Source: Salvator merianae
Taxonomy: Eukaryota > Chordata > Lepidosauria > Squamata > Teiidae
DNA: 64,000 bases
Direction: 5' to 3'
Assembly (NCBI GenBank): GCA_003586115.2
Contig: QVOM02000023.1
Coordinates: 9,155,083 to 9,219,082 of the forward strand
In this document: piece after piece, positions 46,981 to 60,849 of the stretch
Position numbering within the stretch: the first letter of the stretch is position 1
Layout of the letters: the number at the start of each line of letters is the position of its first letter
Made by a program: the position numbers and the translations under genes
The notes under the pieces: generated by a model
The model's database searches: none
The model's input: the letters and a program-made list of their open reading frames with translations, nothing else
What the model was told of the DNA's origin: nothing

Positions 46981-48880
46981 GGAATGGGTTATGCTGTCTG
47001 TTCTGTTCAGGACTGCATTTTCTCAACTCAAGTGCACAGTTTGGGAATGTTCCTTTAGCCATCACTGTTGCTAGAGATGCAGGTAACCACTGGGTTTAGA
47101 AGCAACTTTAATCAATCTTGGTTAGTTCACTACCACGATCCTTCTCAGATACGTATAAGAGTGCAAAATACAATGGCCAGGCACCCAAATAGGGATATGT
47201 AAAACAAACAAGTCACATCTTCATTCCAGGATGTGTACCAGTTACCAATTTGCCACCTGGCGGTTTAAGAAAGATCCCATTACCAACACAAGAAGCCCCA
47301 AACAAGATTCTCTGAGCAAACACCATCCTCCACAGAACCTAGCCTGATCCTTACAATCTACAGAAACACCCTGCAGAAATCCATCTGGAGTCACCTGGAG
47401 AAGGCCTTTTCTAGTGTGATGTCCTTCTTCTAGAATGCCTTCCCTCCCAATGCCCCATGCCGAGTTTTCAGCATCCATTTTTTGTAAACTGCCAAGATTG
47501 AGAAGAAAAGGTTTTCATAAGTATTTTACTTTAACTATTAATATATTTATAAATATTTTAAATAATGACTTAAAAAAATCTTTTTGGAGCTTTCCACAAG
47601 CTGTTTGCTTTTACCTCTCTTGCCATCAGCAAACCTGGCCATTTCACTGTTTAGTCCTGAACTCCAGAGGATCTATGAAGAAAAGCCTTTTCCAATAAAT
47701 ATCTGTGGGGCACAGTTTTACCCAGAGAACCAGTCAATCTTCTAACTTTCTCCTGTTCTTCATCCAGTTACTTAGCTATAAGATGCCTTAGTAAAACCAT
47801 TTTCAAAACTCAAAGTTCACCAATATCCATATTGCTTATGGACACGCTCAAAGAACTCTGAATGGTGAATGGGTGCTGGTAATAAAAATAGGACTCACCT
47901 TCATAGAAGAAATGTTAGTTCTTTTTTTAGTGAAGCCTATTCCATTAAATTGTAGGTAACTCCCTTCACTGTCTTGTCTGTTCTGTCACACTTTACACTT
48001 TCCTGATCTCCTCCTTTGGGTCAGCCTGCCATTTCCTACAAGTCCTCCTCCTTTGTATCCATAGTCTACTTCATGCTGCTCATTAACCACAATGGTTTCA
48101 ACTGAGCCCCACCGATGGCTTTTCTGATTTGTGGTTCATGTTCTAACTGAGCTTTTCTCATTGTGGTTTTGACTCAGCCTCAAGCATCTGGGAGAAATTT
48201 GACCTTCTTGACTTTGCCTCTCAGCTTCCATTTTAATAGTCCCTTGACCCTGGAAAAGTATCTTCTTTAGCATCAAATGTGAATGTGTTGGACTCCCTTG
48301 GCAACTTTTCACTGGCCTATATGCCAGATCTGATACTACCATAATCACTGTTCTCAGCCAGTTCAACAATATCGTGACTTAAGATTAGGTATGGACTTTA
48401 AAACAAGAATCCAGAAATTGTAATGACTGAACTTCTATGGGAAGTTGGCCAATTTGACAACAATTCATCCTTTTCCATTCCATAACCTATTGAAATAAAT
48501 TATTGTTTCAAAACCCAGCTGAAACCAGGCACAGAAGAATCTTGCCAGATCCTATGACACAAGACATTCTGCAGATCTGGAGCCATTACAGAGAGGTCCC
48601 ATCCAAACAGTCAATAGAATGCCTCGACAACGGTACGTATGCATTAGGGCAAACTTCTTCAAGGAAGCAAATGTCAAGCTATTAAGGGTTCTAAAACATT
48701 CTTGTAATCACATAAATGGGACACAAAGGATAGGACAGAACCCATTCTTGCAAAGATGGGTAACTCTTACAAGGGCGCCAAGTCAGTCCTCATGTCAAAA
48801 GGGTTTCCCCATGTAAGAAGGGGTGCAGCTGGTTCAAATGCTTGACAAAGCATTTGAAGTAGTCTTTTAATTGCTTTTGT
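46981..48880. other. Intron 2 stretch, no gene recognised
   Basis: Bases 47480-47575 (tttttgtaaactgccaagat, then an AT-rich run) may be a worn retroelement tail. No exon seen. Confidence 0.4.
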
Positions 48881-48966
48881 CTTCATATTTCTGTCCCACC
48901 TTAGACCCAAAAGCCTCAGGCTAGATTACAATAAAACCAATAAAAAACACAAGTAAAAATGAAGGG
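48881..48966. repeat. Retroelement 3' end-like segment
   Basis: atttctgtcccaccttagac, ccaaaagcctcaggctagat and tacaataaaaccaataaaa follow the 'CCCGCC..GGCTCAGGGCGG.TTACA..AATAAAA' pattern of reptile SINE/LINE ends. Confidence 0.5.
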
Positions 48967-51248
48967 ACTAAAACAGCATACAACAGTGCCAGAAAGGGGG
49001 AAGGGAAGCTGCTTCTTCAGCCAAAGACGTGGGGTAAATAGGTTTGTCTTCATCATACATCCAGATATATTCAGCGAAGAAATTAGACACACCTCAAAGA
49101 GGGCCACCACAGAGAAGTTCCTGTCGATAGAGGTGGCACAACCAAAAGGCCACACCCATTGATCTTGCAGAGCAGTAGAGAAAGGTGAGGTGCCAAGTGG
49201 GGCACCAGTAGGGTACACACACAAAAAAAAATCAAACATTTGTGTTGCACCCTTGCAATCTGGCTGCCAAATGGGCAGCATCCAATTGCTGCCTCACCCT
49301 GCTCCCAGCCCAAGAGTTCAAATTTGGAGACCATTCCAGGCCACTCAGCAGATACTTGTGAACCTTATTAGCAAGTACTAAAAGTCATGGAATGGATCTC
49401 TGCAAAGACACAAGACTGAGGAGGAATCACCAGGCTTCGTCTCAGCTTCTGCAAAAAAGGAAGGTTGGGTATAGTGTGGAAAGTAAGTTCGGTAATCGCT
49501 CAGAACCTTTCAGGCCTTGACATTTTGAGAGAGGGAAGACCAAAAATACAAAATTCAAGGCCAAGAGATGAATGACTCTATGTAGACCATCTAAATGGAT
49601 TTGCACCTTGCTGACTGTTGGAAACCAATGCATTGCAATACCTTTCAGAAAATATGGCCTATTTTCATCCCCCAAAATAGATACAATAGAAACATTACCA
49701 AAAAATTAGGGCAATTAAGCAGCAGCCATTATAATAATCAGCCCACACAAGGAAATTGGTGTGCTTAGTCTAAGCAGTTACAACATTATGTTCTCGTACT
49801 GAAAGAAAAAATATTTCCTTTATTGAACGCTAAATGTCATAAATTGAGGTAAACTGAAATTAGTCCATGTATTACAGTGACACCTAAGAATTTATGCATA
49901 TATAGCCTATCATTAAATTTTAGACGTTCAGTGTTTATACTTAGACACAGCCCAAATGCCAAAAACCAACCAGTCAATACATTTCCAAGGAAGTTATTGA
50001 CAGCACATCACAAACCCAACAACTGGCAACCCAGTAAGAACTAATTCTTCACCAATTCTCTTCCACTGACCAAGGATGACAGTCACCCTAGCACCGACTG
50101 CTAGAACAAGGTATCCACCTTCACAGCAGAAGTCTTTCTGAAACTGGACTAGGATACCTAGACTCAAAGTTAGCATAAACACATGGCAAGATCCAGCTCA
50201 TAGGCTTGTGCATGGCCCAGAACTTATGTTTGCAAGCCCTATTACTAGGCATTTCAACAAGAAGAATACAGTCCTCAAAACACATATTTCTGCTTGAAAA
50301 GTTTGTGCCATCTCTTTTTAATTATGGCAGGCTTTGACAGCAAGGTAGAAGTGTTTAAAGGAGGGCAGCAGATTCTCAACTTGCTAAATGTTCACAAGTC
50401 ACTACCCAACATGCTATAAGCTGTGATTGTCCTGCAGAGGGTACCAAACTCTTTGAGACCTTACAGAACAAGGGCATATCAGACCCTTGCTACAGAAGTC
50501 ACCTTCAGTGCCTTTGCTTTCTTCTCCCCACACTCACAAAGTTCTTGCTGAATGGAATCTCAATCCTCAGAAGACTAACCAGTCATAAAGACAATCTTGT
50601 GGGGGGAGAAAGTTCAGCAAAGAGCAGTCTTTCTGCATGTCCTGCCAACATAACGTGGTCAAGCTGTTCAGCAAATTTCACTCAATACATCATATTCCAT
50701 ATGCAGACAACAGCCACATTTTCTGGTGGCTAAGAGCATGCCTATCTATAAGTGCATACTTATCCAAGGCCTATTTTACATAAAAGTGTTGGATGAGGGA
50801 ATTACTGCATTCCAGCTTCCAGGGACTATTGGGGGGAATGGGAAAAGAGATGCATCTGAAAATGAATGTTCCTCCATAATCCAGTAACTATAATTCTATG
50901 TACAGGGAACATACCCATAAATGAAGCATTCTGTATGGCATCTCCACCACCGCTCTCAAGAACACTACTTATTCCTCATCTTAGTTCACATAAAGTGTAC
51001 AGCAGTCCCAAAAGAAGAAACCCAGCAGCTGCTTTTCAAATAGTGTTCAGTCTGCCAGAAATGAGCACACCCAACCTCTGCCAAAAAAAAAAAAAAATCT
51101 GGAAAGCTCTATTCCATAATACAGTACTCTAGTTTCCTCCTCTTTTTTAAATAAAAAAAGAAATTAGGGAATCTGAAGCTACTAATCTCTCAGCCTATAT
51201 TATGGGGTCATATTAGTGTGTCTTCATAGGAAAATTAGGTTAATCTTG
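48967..51248. other. Intron 2 stretch, no gene recognised
   Basis: Several overlapping short frames at 48916-49381 lie on opposite strands and match nothing. No exon or named repeat. Confidence 0.4.
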
Positions 51249-51310
51249 CTTTCTTGCCCCAAAGCAGCTTACAAAATGCACCCATTGAAAGCATAAATAC
51301 AAAACAGGAA
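51249..51310. repeat. Retroelement 3' end-like segment
   Basis: cttgccccaaagcagcttac, then an A-rich run with cataaatacaaaacagg, resembles the '..AAAGCAGCTTACA..ATAAA' endings seen elsewhere in the window. Confidence 0.45.
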
Positions 51311-51506
51311 GAAAATAAGAGATATGCACAAAGGAAAGGTAGTTGGAAAGCCAGTCACAGCATGACCGAACACATAAAACTGTAAGACAATAAACTCTTC
51401 CATAAACATCCAAGCTCTAGAATAGAAAAGATTCAGCTGATGAGAAACACATTCAAAAATATCTGTAGTGCCAGTGAGAAAGTCCCCAAAAGTCTCCATC
51501 CACTGG

Positions 51507-51832
51507 TAAGTGGGTATGTGCACAAATGAAAATCACATGTTTGGTTTATTTGTTTGGTTCGACAGCCAACTGTTTAATTGCTTCTGATTCTGAACTTGTT
51601 AGAAAACATAAAATACTATTTTTTCATTGAAAAAACCCTTTTCAAGGGCAAAAACACAGCGAGCACGAACTGTTCAATCAAATCATTCATATTCATGAGC
51701 AACAGACTGGTTCAGTTTGATCAAATTTCTAGATATGCGAACCATCGCATGTTTGCTTCGAACATCTGCGAACGTAACTGTTTGACTGAGTTTCTGAACA
51801 CAAACTGAACTTTGCTTATCTCTACTTGTAGA
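51507..51832. mobile_element. MITE-like element with short inverted termini, copy B
   Basis: Ends TAAGTGGGTATGTGC and GCTTATCTCTACTTGTA are imperfect inverted repeats of each other and resemble those of copy A at 26223 (AGAGATGTGC). The interior has the same flavour (GGTTCGACAG, GCTTCGAACATC, GCGAACGTAAC) and no coding capacity. It is more diverged than copy A. Confidence 0.45.
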
Positions 51833-52334
51833 GAAGAATTCTCGCAAGTGATATTGAGTCTGTAAGGAAGGGCTGTGAATTACTTATCTTCAGGTCCTTT
51901 CAGTGGAACAAGTGGAACAATCGCTTATTCAATGCAAATAAATACTTCAAGTTAAATCATTGGATAAACTGTGAGATATCTGAAAATAGGAAAAATCACA
52001 ACCCTGCCTGAATCCAACAGGACAGCAGACATGGTGGCATCATCCACACCGGATCCACATCCAAAGTATTCACACTAGTGAAGACAACACAAAGTTGAGC
52101 TCATTCTGTAAACAAGTCTCAGCTCTATACACCCAGTTGTAAACTTTGCAAAAAATAAAATGAAGTTAGAGCACAAGGACAACCAACTCTGCCTCTTGCC
52201 CCTGATAAGTCCAACATAAGGTAGCTGAAGCATCACTGACTAGGAAGCAATTGGATTTTTGTACCTCTATCCAGGCATTAATTACACAAGTGAAAACCCA
52301 ATCTAAGAGCAAGGAGCTCCTAGAATAGAAATTG

Positions 52335-52412
52335 GGAGCCCTCTAGGTGTTACTGGATTCAACCAGCATGGTAAATGGTCATGGATGGCATAAGTTGTAG
52401 ACCAAAACCTAT
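52335..52412. repeat. Degenerate MITE (ACTACAACTCCCAT family)
   Basis: gagccctctaggtgttactg, gattcaaccagcatggtaaa, tggtcatggatggcataag and ttgtagaccaaaacc follow the palindromic module (GGTGTTGTTGGACT..CCAGCATGGCCAATGG..GTTGTAGTCCAA) in order. Heavily mutated. Confidence 0.5.
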
Positions 52413-53599
52413 AGTCTCACTGATTTCTTACCTTATACCAAATGAAGCATTCAAAAATTTAAAGTCTTTACTTGACTCCCCCAAAAAACCAGAAATGGCA
52501 CAGTTTTCCCTTGACAACAAAATCCCAGGAGCTAAGAAAGCCAATACAGGGAAGAACTTGATCTGGATTGCCTCCTGGGCACTGAATACTGCAAGAGCTC
52601 AGATGGATCTACCACCAGAGGTGCTAGAAACCAATCCAGGTCTCAGCACCATGACCTGGTCTTTGTCAGCTGTAGGCCAATTTTATCTTGAGACCTTTAT
52701 CCAGGGCCTTGAGTCACAACTTCCCTCTTGCAACCTTCATGTCAGTACTAGATGCCAATGCAAGAAATATCTTGGAGAAGAGGAGAAAAAATGCTGTGAT
52801 CCAAACACAAGGCCCATCCTTTTGAGACCATCTGTCCTTCAGAACAGAAGAAGCCACGAAGCATAGCATCTGGAAGCATAAAGTCCCAGGCATCCTTGGA
52901 GTAAGGTACTCCCTTGAATTTTCCAGTGGTGTCAAATTCTGCTCTCTGCATTTGCAAAACAGGATAAAAACAAAACCACCACGGCTTGGGCTATGGGTCT
53001 TACCAAAAATCTCCCTTGAGCTGAGCTGGGAAAGGAAGCCAGGGAAGCAGTTCCCAACTGATGACATGAGATCCATATAATGAAAGCCCGGGTGGTAACT
53101 GTGTTATTGACTTCTGTACCATCCACAGAATACCTGGCTTCTTAGAATGTAGTGCACCAGCTCAGGTTTTACTTGCGCTGTCCTAGAGGAAGGGGCTGCC
53201 TCTTTGCTTTCAACAGGCTTAGGATGTTTAAATTGTAGCAATAATCCAAAAATGTATATTAATCAAAATGGCTCCTCCCACAATTTCCTCAAGGAGAGGC
53301 AACATGAAACCTGTCAGCCGCCATTTCTATAAGCCAAGCGTCTTTATCAGGAGATCTTTGTGTCCCAACAAGGCCTGTGATCTCCCAGGGTCCTTTTCTT
53401 CCACAGCTGGCACATCCAAACCGAAAAGATTTGAATGGATAGATGGGCTTAGGGTGGTGCAGTTAAGAAGCTCAATCGGCACCTCCAATTGTGAGTTCCG
53501 AGAGCCCACTGTAGTTTATTTCAATGTGTGAGGCTTCCTCTTTATCAAACGGATCCCTGACCTACAATTATATAATAGGGAACGGAAATAGAACAAAAA
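52413..53599. other. Intron 2 stretch, no gene recognised
   Basis: It carries the largest plus-strand open frame of the interior (52375-52866, 163 codons). The peptide has no recognisable domain, overlaps a MITE remnant at its start, and has opposing open frames. I judge it chance. Confidence 0.45.
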
Positions 53600-53830
53600 G
53601 CATTGCTAACTGAATGGTTGTTAAAGCGATTACAGCACAAAAATGAACAGTTGCTAAACCATAGTTACTTGTAACAAGGGAGCAATTTTTGTGGGCATTA
53701 CTTACAGCTGACTTTTATCCAAATTCAAAATGGTTTTTAAAGCACAGCGAAAACATCTTGACCAGAAAGGGCCATAAAAACACTGGTTTGGCTAATTACA
53801 CGCTTTGAACCCATTCTACCATACTTCTGT
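53600..53830. promoter_or_regulatory. Candidate conserved non-coding element
   Basis: A repeat-free block with GGTTGTTAAAGCGATTACAG, GGGCATTACTTACAGCTGAC, GGCCATAAAAACACTGG and GGCTAATTACACGC. The words are homeodomain and HOX-like (CCATAAA). Tentative. Confidence 0.33.
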
Positions 53831-55277
53831 AAAAATACAGAGCCTCTCCTTTATTGTGGAGAGGGTAGCACTTTATTATTTATAAAAACTGTACTAGCAC
53901 TGATTGCCTTCGATTCTGTTAGCAGCAGTTGCCTTCAGCATTCTGATACCATAGGTCCTATTTAGAGACAGAACACAGCTAGAGTTAAATCAAAAACTTT
54001 CTGAGGTATCAATGCTGCCCTTGTGGGCCATTGGAAGTTAACACATTTGGACAGTACTAGGGATACTCAAATATCACTTACACAGCAATATACTAATTAT
54101 GGACAGAGACATACAATAAATGGCCAGTGTTTCCAACATGGTGGCACTGAAGATCTGGAAAGAATCACACAGGGCCCAGTCAGGTATCTTAAATCTGCAG
54201 CTGATATGTTGCCACATTTGCCACACTAGGAAATCTATCTCTGGGTATTTAACAATCAAGAGTGATTCAGCCCTCAGATTAGCTTGTTTTGCAAAGGATG
54301 ATTACAAAAGGCCTAGATGGTTTTCATAGCAGAAAGGATTTCTAGGAATTAGTGTGAAAATAGTATAAACCTTCATATAAAAAAAACAAAGCACCCACAG
54401 AATTTCACAGCAATTCTTCCAATGTCTTTTCATGTTCTGATATGCCAAATGCCATAGAAACCCAAGGCCAAATACCAGGAATGAGCATTGGAGTCTGGCA
54501 GCTCTAGATAAAAAAAAAAAAACATTATTGCAGATTTTCTTATTACCACGAGAGGCTCATCACAACGTTATGATGTACTGTCCTATATGCGCTTCAACCA
54601 CTAAGCTTAATGAGTCATATTAAGGTTATAATATAGACTTTAATTAGGATTTTTTTTTTTTTGCTTTTATAGATATTAAAGTTAACCCTTAAAAATTATT
54701 TCCATGTTCTGTTCTATTAGATAAACAAATACACATAAGAAAAGCAAAAGTTCCTTCCTGTGCACCTGAATTGTTAATTTACAAAAAACTCCAAGAATGA
54801 CGAGGGCTAATAAAAGATTCCAGATGTAATTCGCCAGGAACTTCCTAAATTCTTTGTTTGGTTGCACTCCTGGAATGAAATCCTTGCCATGCATATCTCA
54901 GAGAGCAAAACTAACAGAATGTCAACAAAGCTGCAGTTATCTGCCTCAAGGCTCCTGCATGAAAGGGGTCTTGCAGAAGCAAGTTCAAAAAAAGGTACTA
55001 ACCACCGTGGAGGCTGGAGCACAGACAAGAATGGCAAATACGATATTACGATTTATTTTTCTCTCCGTATACTGTGATAGAAGCACAAAAGATCTCACAC
55101 TCACCGTCACGCATTAGGTAATTAATATTCAAAGAAAGTCTCTAACATGAAGTTTAAAAATCATAAAAGGAAAAAAGGAGGGGGAGAGGGAGAGAAGAGT
55201 TACCAATGTTCTGGAAGCTTCTCTAGACCTTTCAATCAATTTTATTTATATGCAAAACCAAGAGAAACTCAGAAAAC

Positions 55278-55302
55278 ATACACGCACACGCACGCACGCA
55301 CA
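55278..55302. repeat. Interrupted (CA/CG)n microsatellite
   Basis: Alternating ACACGC and ACGC units. The array's CpGs suggest it is young. Confidence 0.85.
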
Positions 55303-55329
55303 AAGCTCCTCCTGATGCTAAAGCTCTCA

Positions 55330-55460
55330 ATTTACTGACAGGCAAATGGCTTCATGCTGCCACTTAATCTCATTTCTTGCATAATGCCCTCTAATTAGCA
55401 TATCAAAGTGAATTAATACTTCTAGGGCATTAGCAATGGGAAAAAAATCTGCTCCAGGCT
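55330..55460. promoter_or_regulatory. Candidate conserved non-coding element
   Basis: Compact block: CTGACAGGCAAATGGC (MEIS word TGACAG near 55337), CCACTTAATCTC, CCTCTAATTAGCATATC, GTGAATTAATAC. The mix of a TGACAG half-site and several TAAT cores within 100 bases is suggestive of a PBX/MEIS/HOX target enhancer. Confidence 0.4.
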
Positions 55461-58400
55461 TCACAATAGCAGTTAAGCAAGAGCCAAGAAATCCTCAAAA
55501 AACACCCCTAACCACTTTGCATTGCAAAACTGTACCATTTATTTATTCTCTCTTCCTCTAAACACTTTTACCGCACACTGTTTTACTACTGTTCAAACAA
55601 AATGATAATTGCCAAAAGTTACTAGCATCTACAAGGGCCCTCCTTGAATCTTAATTCAGATTGCATGGGAAGATCTGGAGATGGATAGTTCCATTTCATG
55701 ATATCTGCTAACACATAAAAAAACCCTACTCCTGGCTTTAAAAGGGGTGGGGGTTTGCTTCTGTATACCTGCACGTAGAAAATGCTGAAAAAATGCCCAT
55801 GAAAAGCTAACCAGTTGTTAGTTTGCATTAGACGAGTTATATAGGTCAATGGATAAAATAAGAAATTACAACCCTGAAAGAAGCATCTCCACCTCATCTC
55901 CCTGGAACAAACTCCTGTTATCTCCTATGTCAGAGTTCAATCACACTGCTGTTCAGGTGAACATTCATTTTTGGAAGAGACTAGAGCAAGTTCAAAAGTC
56001 AGCTAAGGTGCAACTTTAGGAGCGGTGACAGACCTTAGTTTCTGCTTGGCAGCATTTCTGTTCCTTATCCAACTGTGGTAGCAAGGCACCTTCCAGAAGG
56101 CACTGGATTAAATCCCATTCTCAGGAAGATGGCAATTATTTTCAGAGGACCAGACTCTCACAACCTGCACTGCTACAAGCTGCAGTGGGCCAGTTAATCA
56201 TTAAATATTGCTACTGCTAGAGTGAAGGGCCCCCTTACTTATCTTGCAATATATGCACTTAAAAAAAAATCACAAGAACACACAATATTCAGCCAAGAAC
56301 AGAAGAGAGTCACAACCAGAGTTTTGCTATATATCTGTTTTCCAGGAGCTGAAGCAATGAGAATGAACTTCTAAAAAAATACCAAAACAACACACTCTTT
56401 CACTCTCTGCTTTAATACTGTCCAACTGACAAATACACAGAGCCCTGTCAGATAAAGGAAAGAAAAAACAGAGCATTCCCTCCATATGCAATGCTCTTGT
56501 TTGATTATGTTGTAGAGATAAGAGTGTGGAAGACTTGTGATGTCCAGTTGAAAAGAATAATTTATCAATTTGGTTGATTAAGTACCCCCTGCCTTTTAAA
56601 AACAAAACAACAAAAATTAAGGAAGTAGGAGCTGTAAGCACCAAAATAAATTTAAATTTACATTAGCTGATAACATATGCTATTCTGTCCTAAAAGCCAC
56701 ATATTGAAGAGAAATGCTAATGCAATGAAAGGTCAACATGATGGGGGGAAAGCAAAAAAGAGCATCAGGCATTTTTTAAAAATCAGAATTAGTACTTTGA
56801 TAAGCAAACACCAACATGACTGATAAAAGAGTATACTATATACTATAATATTTACATGCCAATTTATTTTTTAAAACTACATTTATTAAATTAATGATAA
56901 ATGTGGGAGGGGAGGATAAGAGAACTCTCTATGTCAGATTGTTAGTATACAACCCAATTAATCATTCTTCTTTATCTTGAAATATATCTTCTGCAAAGCT
57001 CAAAACATACTGGTCAAAGAAGCCACCAAAAATCCATCAGGCTTACAACTGCGTGCTGTATAAAAGCAAAGCATTTCACAACTTTGAAGTATTGGCGGTA
57101 TTACTGAATACCGTGCATGTGTATATACAGTGTACACACACTCTCACACACTGTTTCCAATAGATGTTTTCTAATCAGTTGCCTTTCTGAACTAAATAAT
57201 AGTCATGCAACATGAAAATGGACATTTTTCATTGAAAGCTGTAGTAACTGAGCTGACACATCTATTAAAACCTCTACAGCAAGGCCTGACCCATATGTAC
57301 TAACCTGTACCTCAAAGGAACACTAATAACATTTATTTATTTGATGCAAAAGAGATCCAGGTAAAAACACACTTCACAGAAAAATACTGGATGGCAGCTT
57401 ACAATCAGCTAAAACATTTCAAAATATGCATGGGTACCCCAGTGTTAAGCAGCAAATTAAAGCTTCTTTTCATGGAGGGGACACAGAAATTCAGTTAGTA
57501 TTGATAAGCGGGCCTGGTTATATCTTCTAAGTTAAAGGAAAGAAAAAAGTGGCAAGAGAGAAGATATCTTTCTAATCAAATTGAAGTTAATTTGATGCTC
57601 CAATACACCAAGGTCCTCTGGCAAAAATGCTCTGCATTAACAGGTCTTTAATAATTAACTATTGAAAGCACCGGTAGGGGGAACTTTATAAATTATATAA
57701 AACTAATAATAATAATAACAGCAATAGTTTAAAAAAAAAACAACCATTGAAATGAATTAAGCAATTGAGATGATTATGGAAATGGAAAAATACACCTTTA
57801 AAATTGCTAAGAAGAACTGCTGCATGGATTATATCTGAGCTTACTCACAGAGAGCTGAGCTGGGTAGAGACAGAATCATATTCATTTTATTCTGTATGGA
57901 TTACTAGTGAAAAGCAACTGGTACTAGTGCATTTTCTTTTCCTTTCGGCCCTAACAGAATAATTTAGTGTCAACAAAAGTCTTGGGGGAGGGGAGAGAGA
58001 ATTGCAATCTTTATCCTAAAGCAAAGTTTAGAAAATAATAATCACCTTTAAAACTCCCTAAACCTATCCATTCTCCTATTAACGTTTAACATAGAATTCA
58101 ACAATCGAGCCTTCAATTTGAATATTATTCTATGTGTCTTCTTCGTTGTATCATTCTTTAGCTACAAAATAAATGGCAGATTACAAACCCTAAAAATCTC
58201 AGATTAATGTACTGGAAGCAGGACAATTATTTTCAAATCTTCCAGTAGGAAGGGAGCATGAAAACCTCACTAGCCTTAGAGCTGAATGACTTGGACGCGT
58301 ACCAGTCACAAGTATCAAGAGCTGGACCCTGGACATCCATGTGCCACTCCACCGCCAAGCAATAATGGAACATGTTAGCTGCAGAGTGATGTTACCCTGC

Positions 58401-58659
58401 GACTTATGAGGGCAGCAGTAAAACTGTTCCTGAACATGTGGGAGCAGCAAGAAACGGTTTCATTCCAAATGCGTCGCTGAGTTGTTTACACTGAGCAGGG
58501 AAACAATTCTTGTGGCTTCTCCAAATGAAAGTCTGCACGAGGACACTTAGATATTAACAATTCCTTCTTCCAACTTTTAAAAAAATACATAAATAAACGA
58601 GCAAACCAGATCTCCTCCCCAGCCCCCATTACAGACACCTCCTGCAGCCAAGAAGTTCA
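55461..58659. other. Intron 2 stretch, no gene recognised
   Basis: AT-rich. A run of AAT units lies near 57705-57717. No exon or named repeat. Confidence 0.45.
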
Positions 58660-58830
58660 TTATGTTTTATGATCTTCCCAAGTCAGACCTGCTTATAAGC
58701 TTCACAAAAGCCACAAATCTGGTGAAGTATCATGTATGCCATTAGGAGTTACTAGTGAATCAATGTAATTTAGGGTTGTAGTGGCATTAAATTAGGATTT
58801 GGTTGGCAGCTGTCATATTTTACTCTTGAA
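58660..58830. promoter_or_regulatory. Candidate conserved non-coding element
   Basis: A repeat-free block: GTATCATGTATGCCATTAGG, GAATCAATGTAATTTAGGG, GGCATTAAATTAGG and GGCAGCTGTCATATTTTAC, with CTGTCA (MEIS half-site on minus) at 58810-58815. Inferred. Confidence 0.4.
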
Positions 58831-59605
58831 AGGAAACACACCGTTCTTTTTCCTCACATAGGCACGCACATATTTACATGTAAAAGTTTTGACCACATTA
58901 TTCATTTAGTTCACAGTTCAAATCATTATCATTCTACTCAAAACTGAATTGCTAATCCAACTTTTTGCAGGGTGGGGCCTCATATGCATTCTTCTAACGC
59001 ATATCATTATATTAGAAAAATATAAATACATGTACCTCAGGCTAGAGACAGAAGTGATCAGACTATGCACTTATTAATCAAGAAAAGGCAGCAAAACAAA
59101 ATAGACAAATTAACATAACCGTGCAGAAGGAAGCAGTGTGGAGGATGTGGAAAGGTGAACAGAAATCTGCAACAGAACTACCTATATATAATGTCAAAAC
59201 TTTGAGCAATATTCAAAACCAAGGTGCTCAGATTACTAGGAAAACTATAATACAATAGAGGACTAAATCCTGCCTTCTAAAATGATTCATTTTCTCCCAC
59301 AGTACCAACTTAAGAAATCCACTTCTTTGAAAGACTCATTGCCTTGAACTGCTTCTAGAAATAAAAACACAGATAGCAACATCAGACATGTATGATAATT
59401 TAGGGTTGTCTTTTATGTTGCCTGCTCTCCCCCCCCCAAAAAAAATAGGAAAAAGAAAATAGCTCTTTTTAAAAAAACAAAAAAGCACCATTACCAAATT
59501 AGATATGGGGGTAAATCACTTATTTTTAATATAAGTTCAACCAGTGGAAGGTAAACATTTCAAAAGATCATGTAGGGATGGAATTTAGCTTCCATATCTA
59601 GAGAC

Positions 59606-59608
<3 letters not shown>

Positions 59609-59639
<31 letters not shown>
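59609..59639. repeat. (AT)n microsatellite
   Basis: An uninterrupted AT array of about 15 units. Confidence 0.95.
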
Positions 59640-59645
<6 letters not shown>

Positions 59646-60181
59646 TATTTGGGCCTACTAAATTCTGTACAGGATATACCAAACCAAAAAGACAAATTTG
59701 ATTCTGTGGTTTATGGTCAAACTTATCATTAGCTGTATGAAACTTTAGTCATCTGGAAACTTTACTTTCAGAAGCATTGTCACTACATATTGCTTTCATC
59801 TGAATTCCCGGGCCTATTCCCATCAAAATTTCTCTGTGCCCTCCCTTTCCTTACTTCCAGCATTGTTTCTCCATTATTTTCCTTCAAATACATAGATGGT
59901 TTATCACAGTTACCTTCATTATGGAAACTCGTGTATTTTTGTGGAGCAAAACAAATAGGAAAAGACTACCCAACAAGTTACAACTGGAGTTATTTATTAG
60001 GATCAAACTGTCTAAGACTAGAAGCAATATAGAGCAGAGACTGTCCTTCTTGCAAAGACTCCAGCCTGAAGTCTGAACACAATTCATAACTTGAGTGTAA
60101 AATATTTTTTTTAAAAAAGTGACCAAAAGACACACAGATTTTTCCACACAGAACAAATAAGGATAAGGAAGGAAAGGACAT

Positions 60182-60191
60182 GGGGGGGGGG
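60182..60191. repeat. Poly-G run
   Basis: Ten consecutive G on the plus strand. Confidence 0.9.
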
Positions 60192-60849
60192 AATTGCTTC
60201 CCTCACTTCCACTTGCAATAATTTTCTTTCTCACTTCTCTTGCTAATGGGTACTCAGCCATTTCATGTCAGATGGGTAATTCGGACAAAGGGCTGCCCCT
60301 TGAAGCACTTGGAGCGATGGAAGACAGATACGCATTTGCTCCAGCTTGCTGAACTAAGAAAACCCATGCAGATTGCCAAACCTGTGCTTTGTTATGCTTC
60401 CACTCTTTCACAGAAAAAGGTAACTCAGAAGCAACAAGACAACATTTGAACCACAATGGCTCATCCAATGCACCAAAGTAGACTCAGTTACCATTTCTCT
60501 ATTGGAGTCACAGCCCTTGTGAAAACCACAGAAAGCATTACCACACCCCTGACAGGGAACCTCTGCCTTCCAGAGTCTTTCTGGACTCACCTTTTAAACT
60601 GAACTATACCTCTCTTTCAAATAGCCAAGACCCAAGCTGCCCACCGAGAAAATACTACAGAGACCTGCTGCTGGTTAAGTGAAATTTGCTTGCTGCAAGC
60701 CATCAAAAACAATCAGATCTGAAACTGCCCAAGACCAAAAAAGTTCAGGAATATACACAAATGCAAAGCAAAATATGGCGAGGGGACTACACTAGTTAGG
60801 TGAGAGGTGTGATGGAGGAATCATTCTTCTGTTGTGGTGTATTGCAAAA

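Noticed and set aside
52375..52866. 163-codon plus-strand frame
   Set aside because: No recognisable domain. It starts within a degenerate MITE and overlaps antisense frames of similar length.
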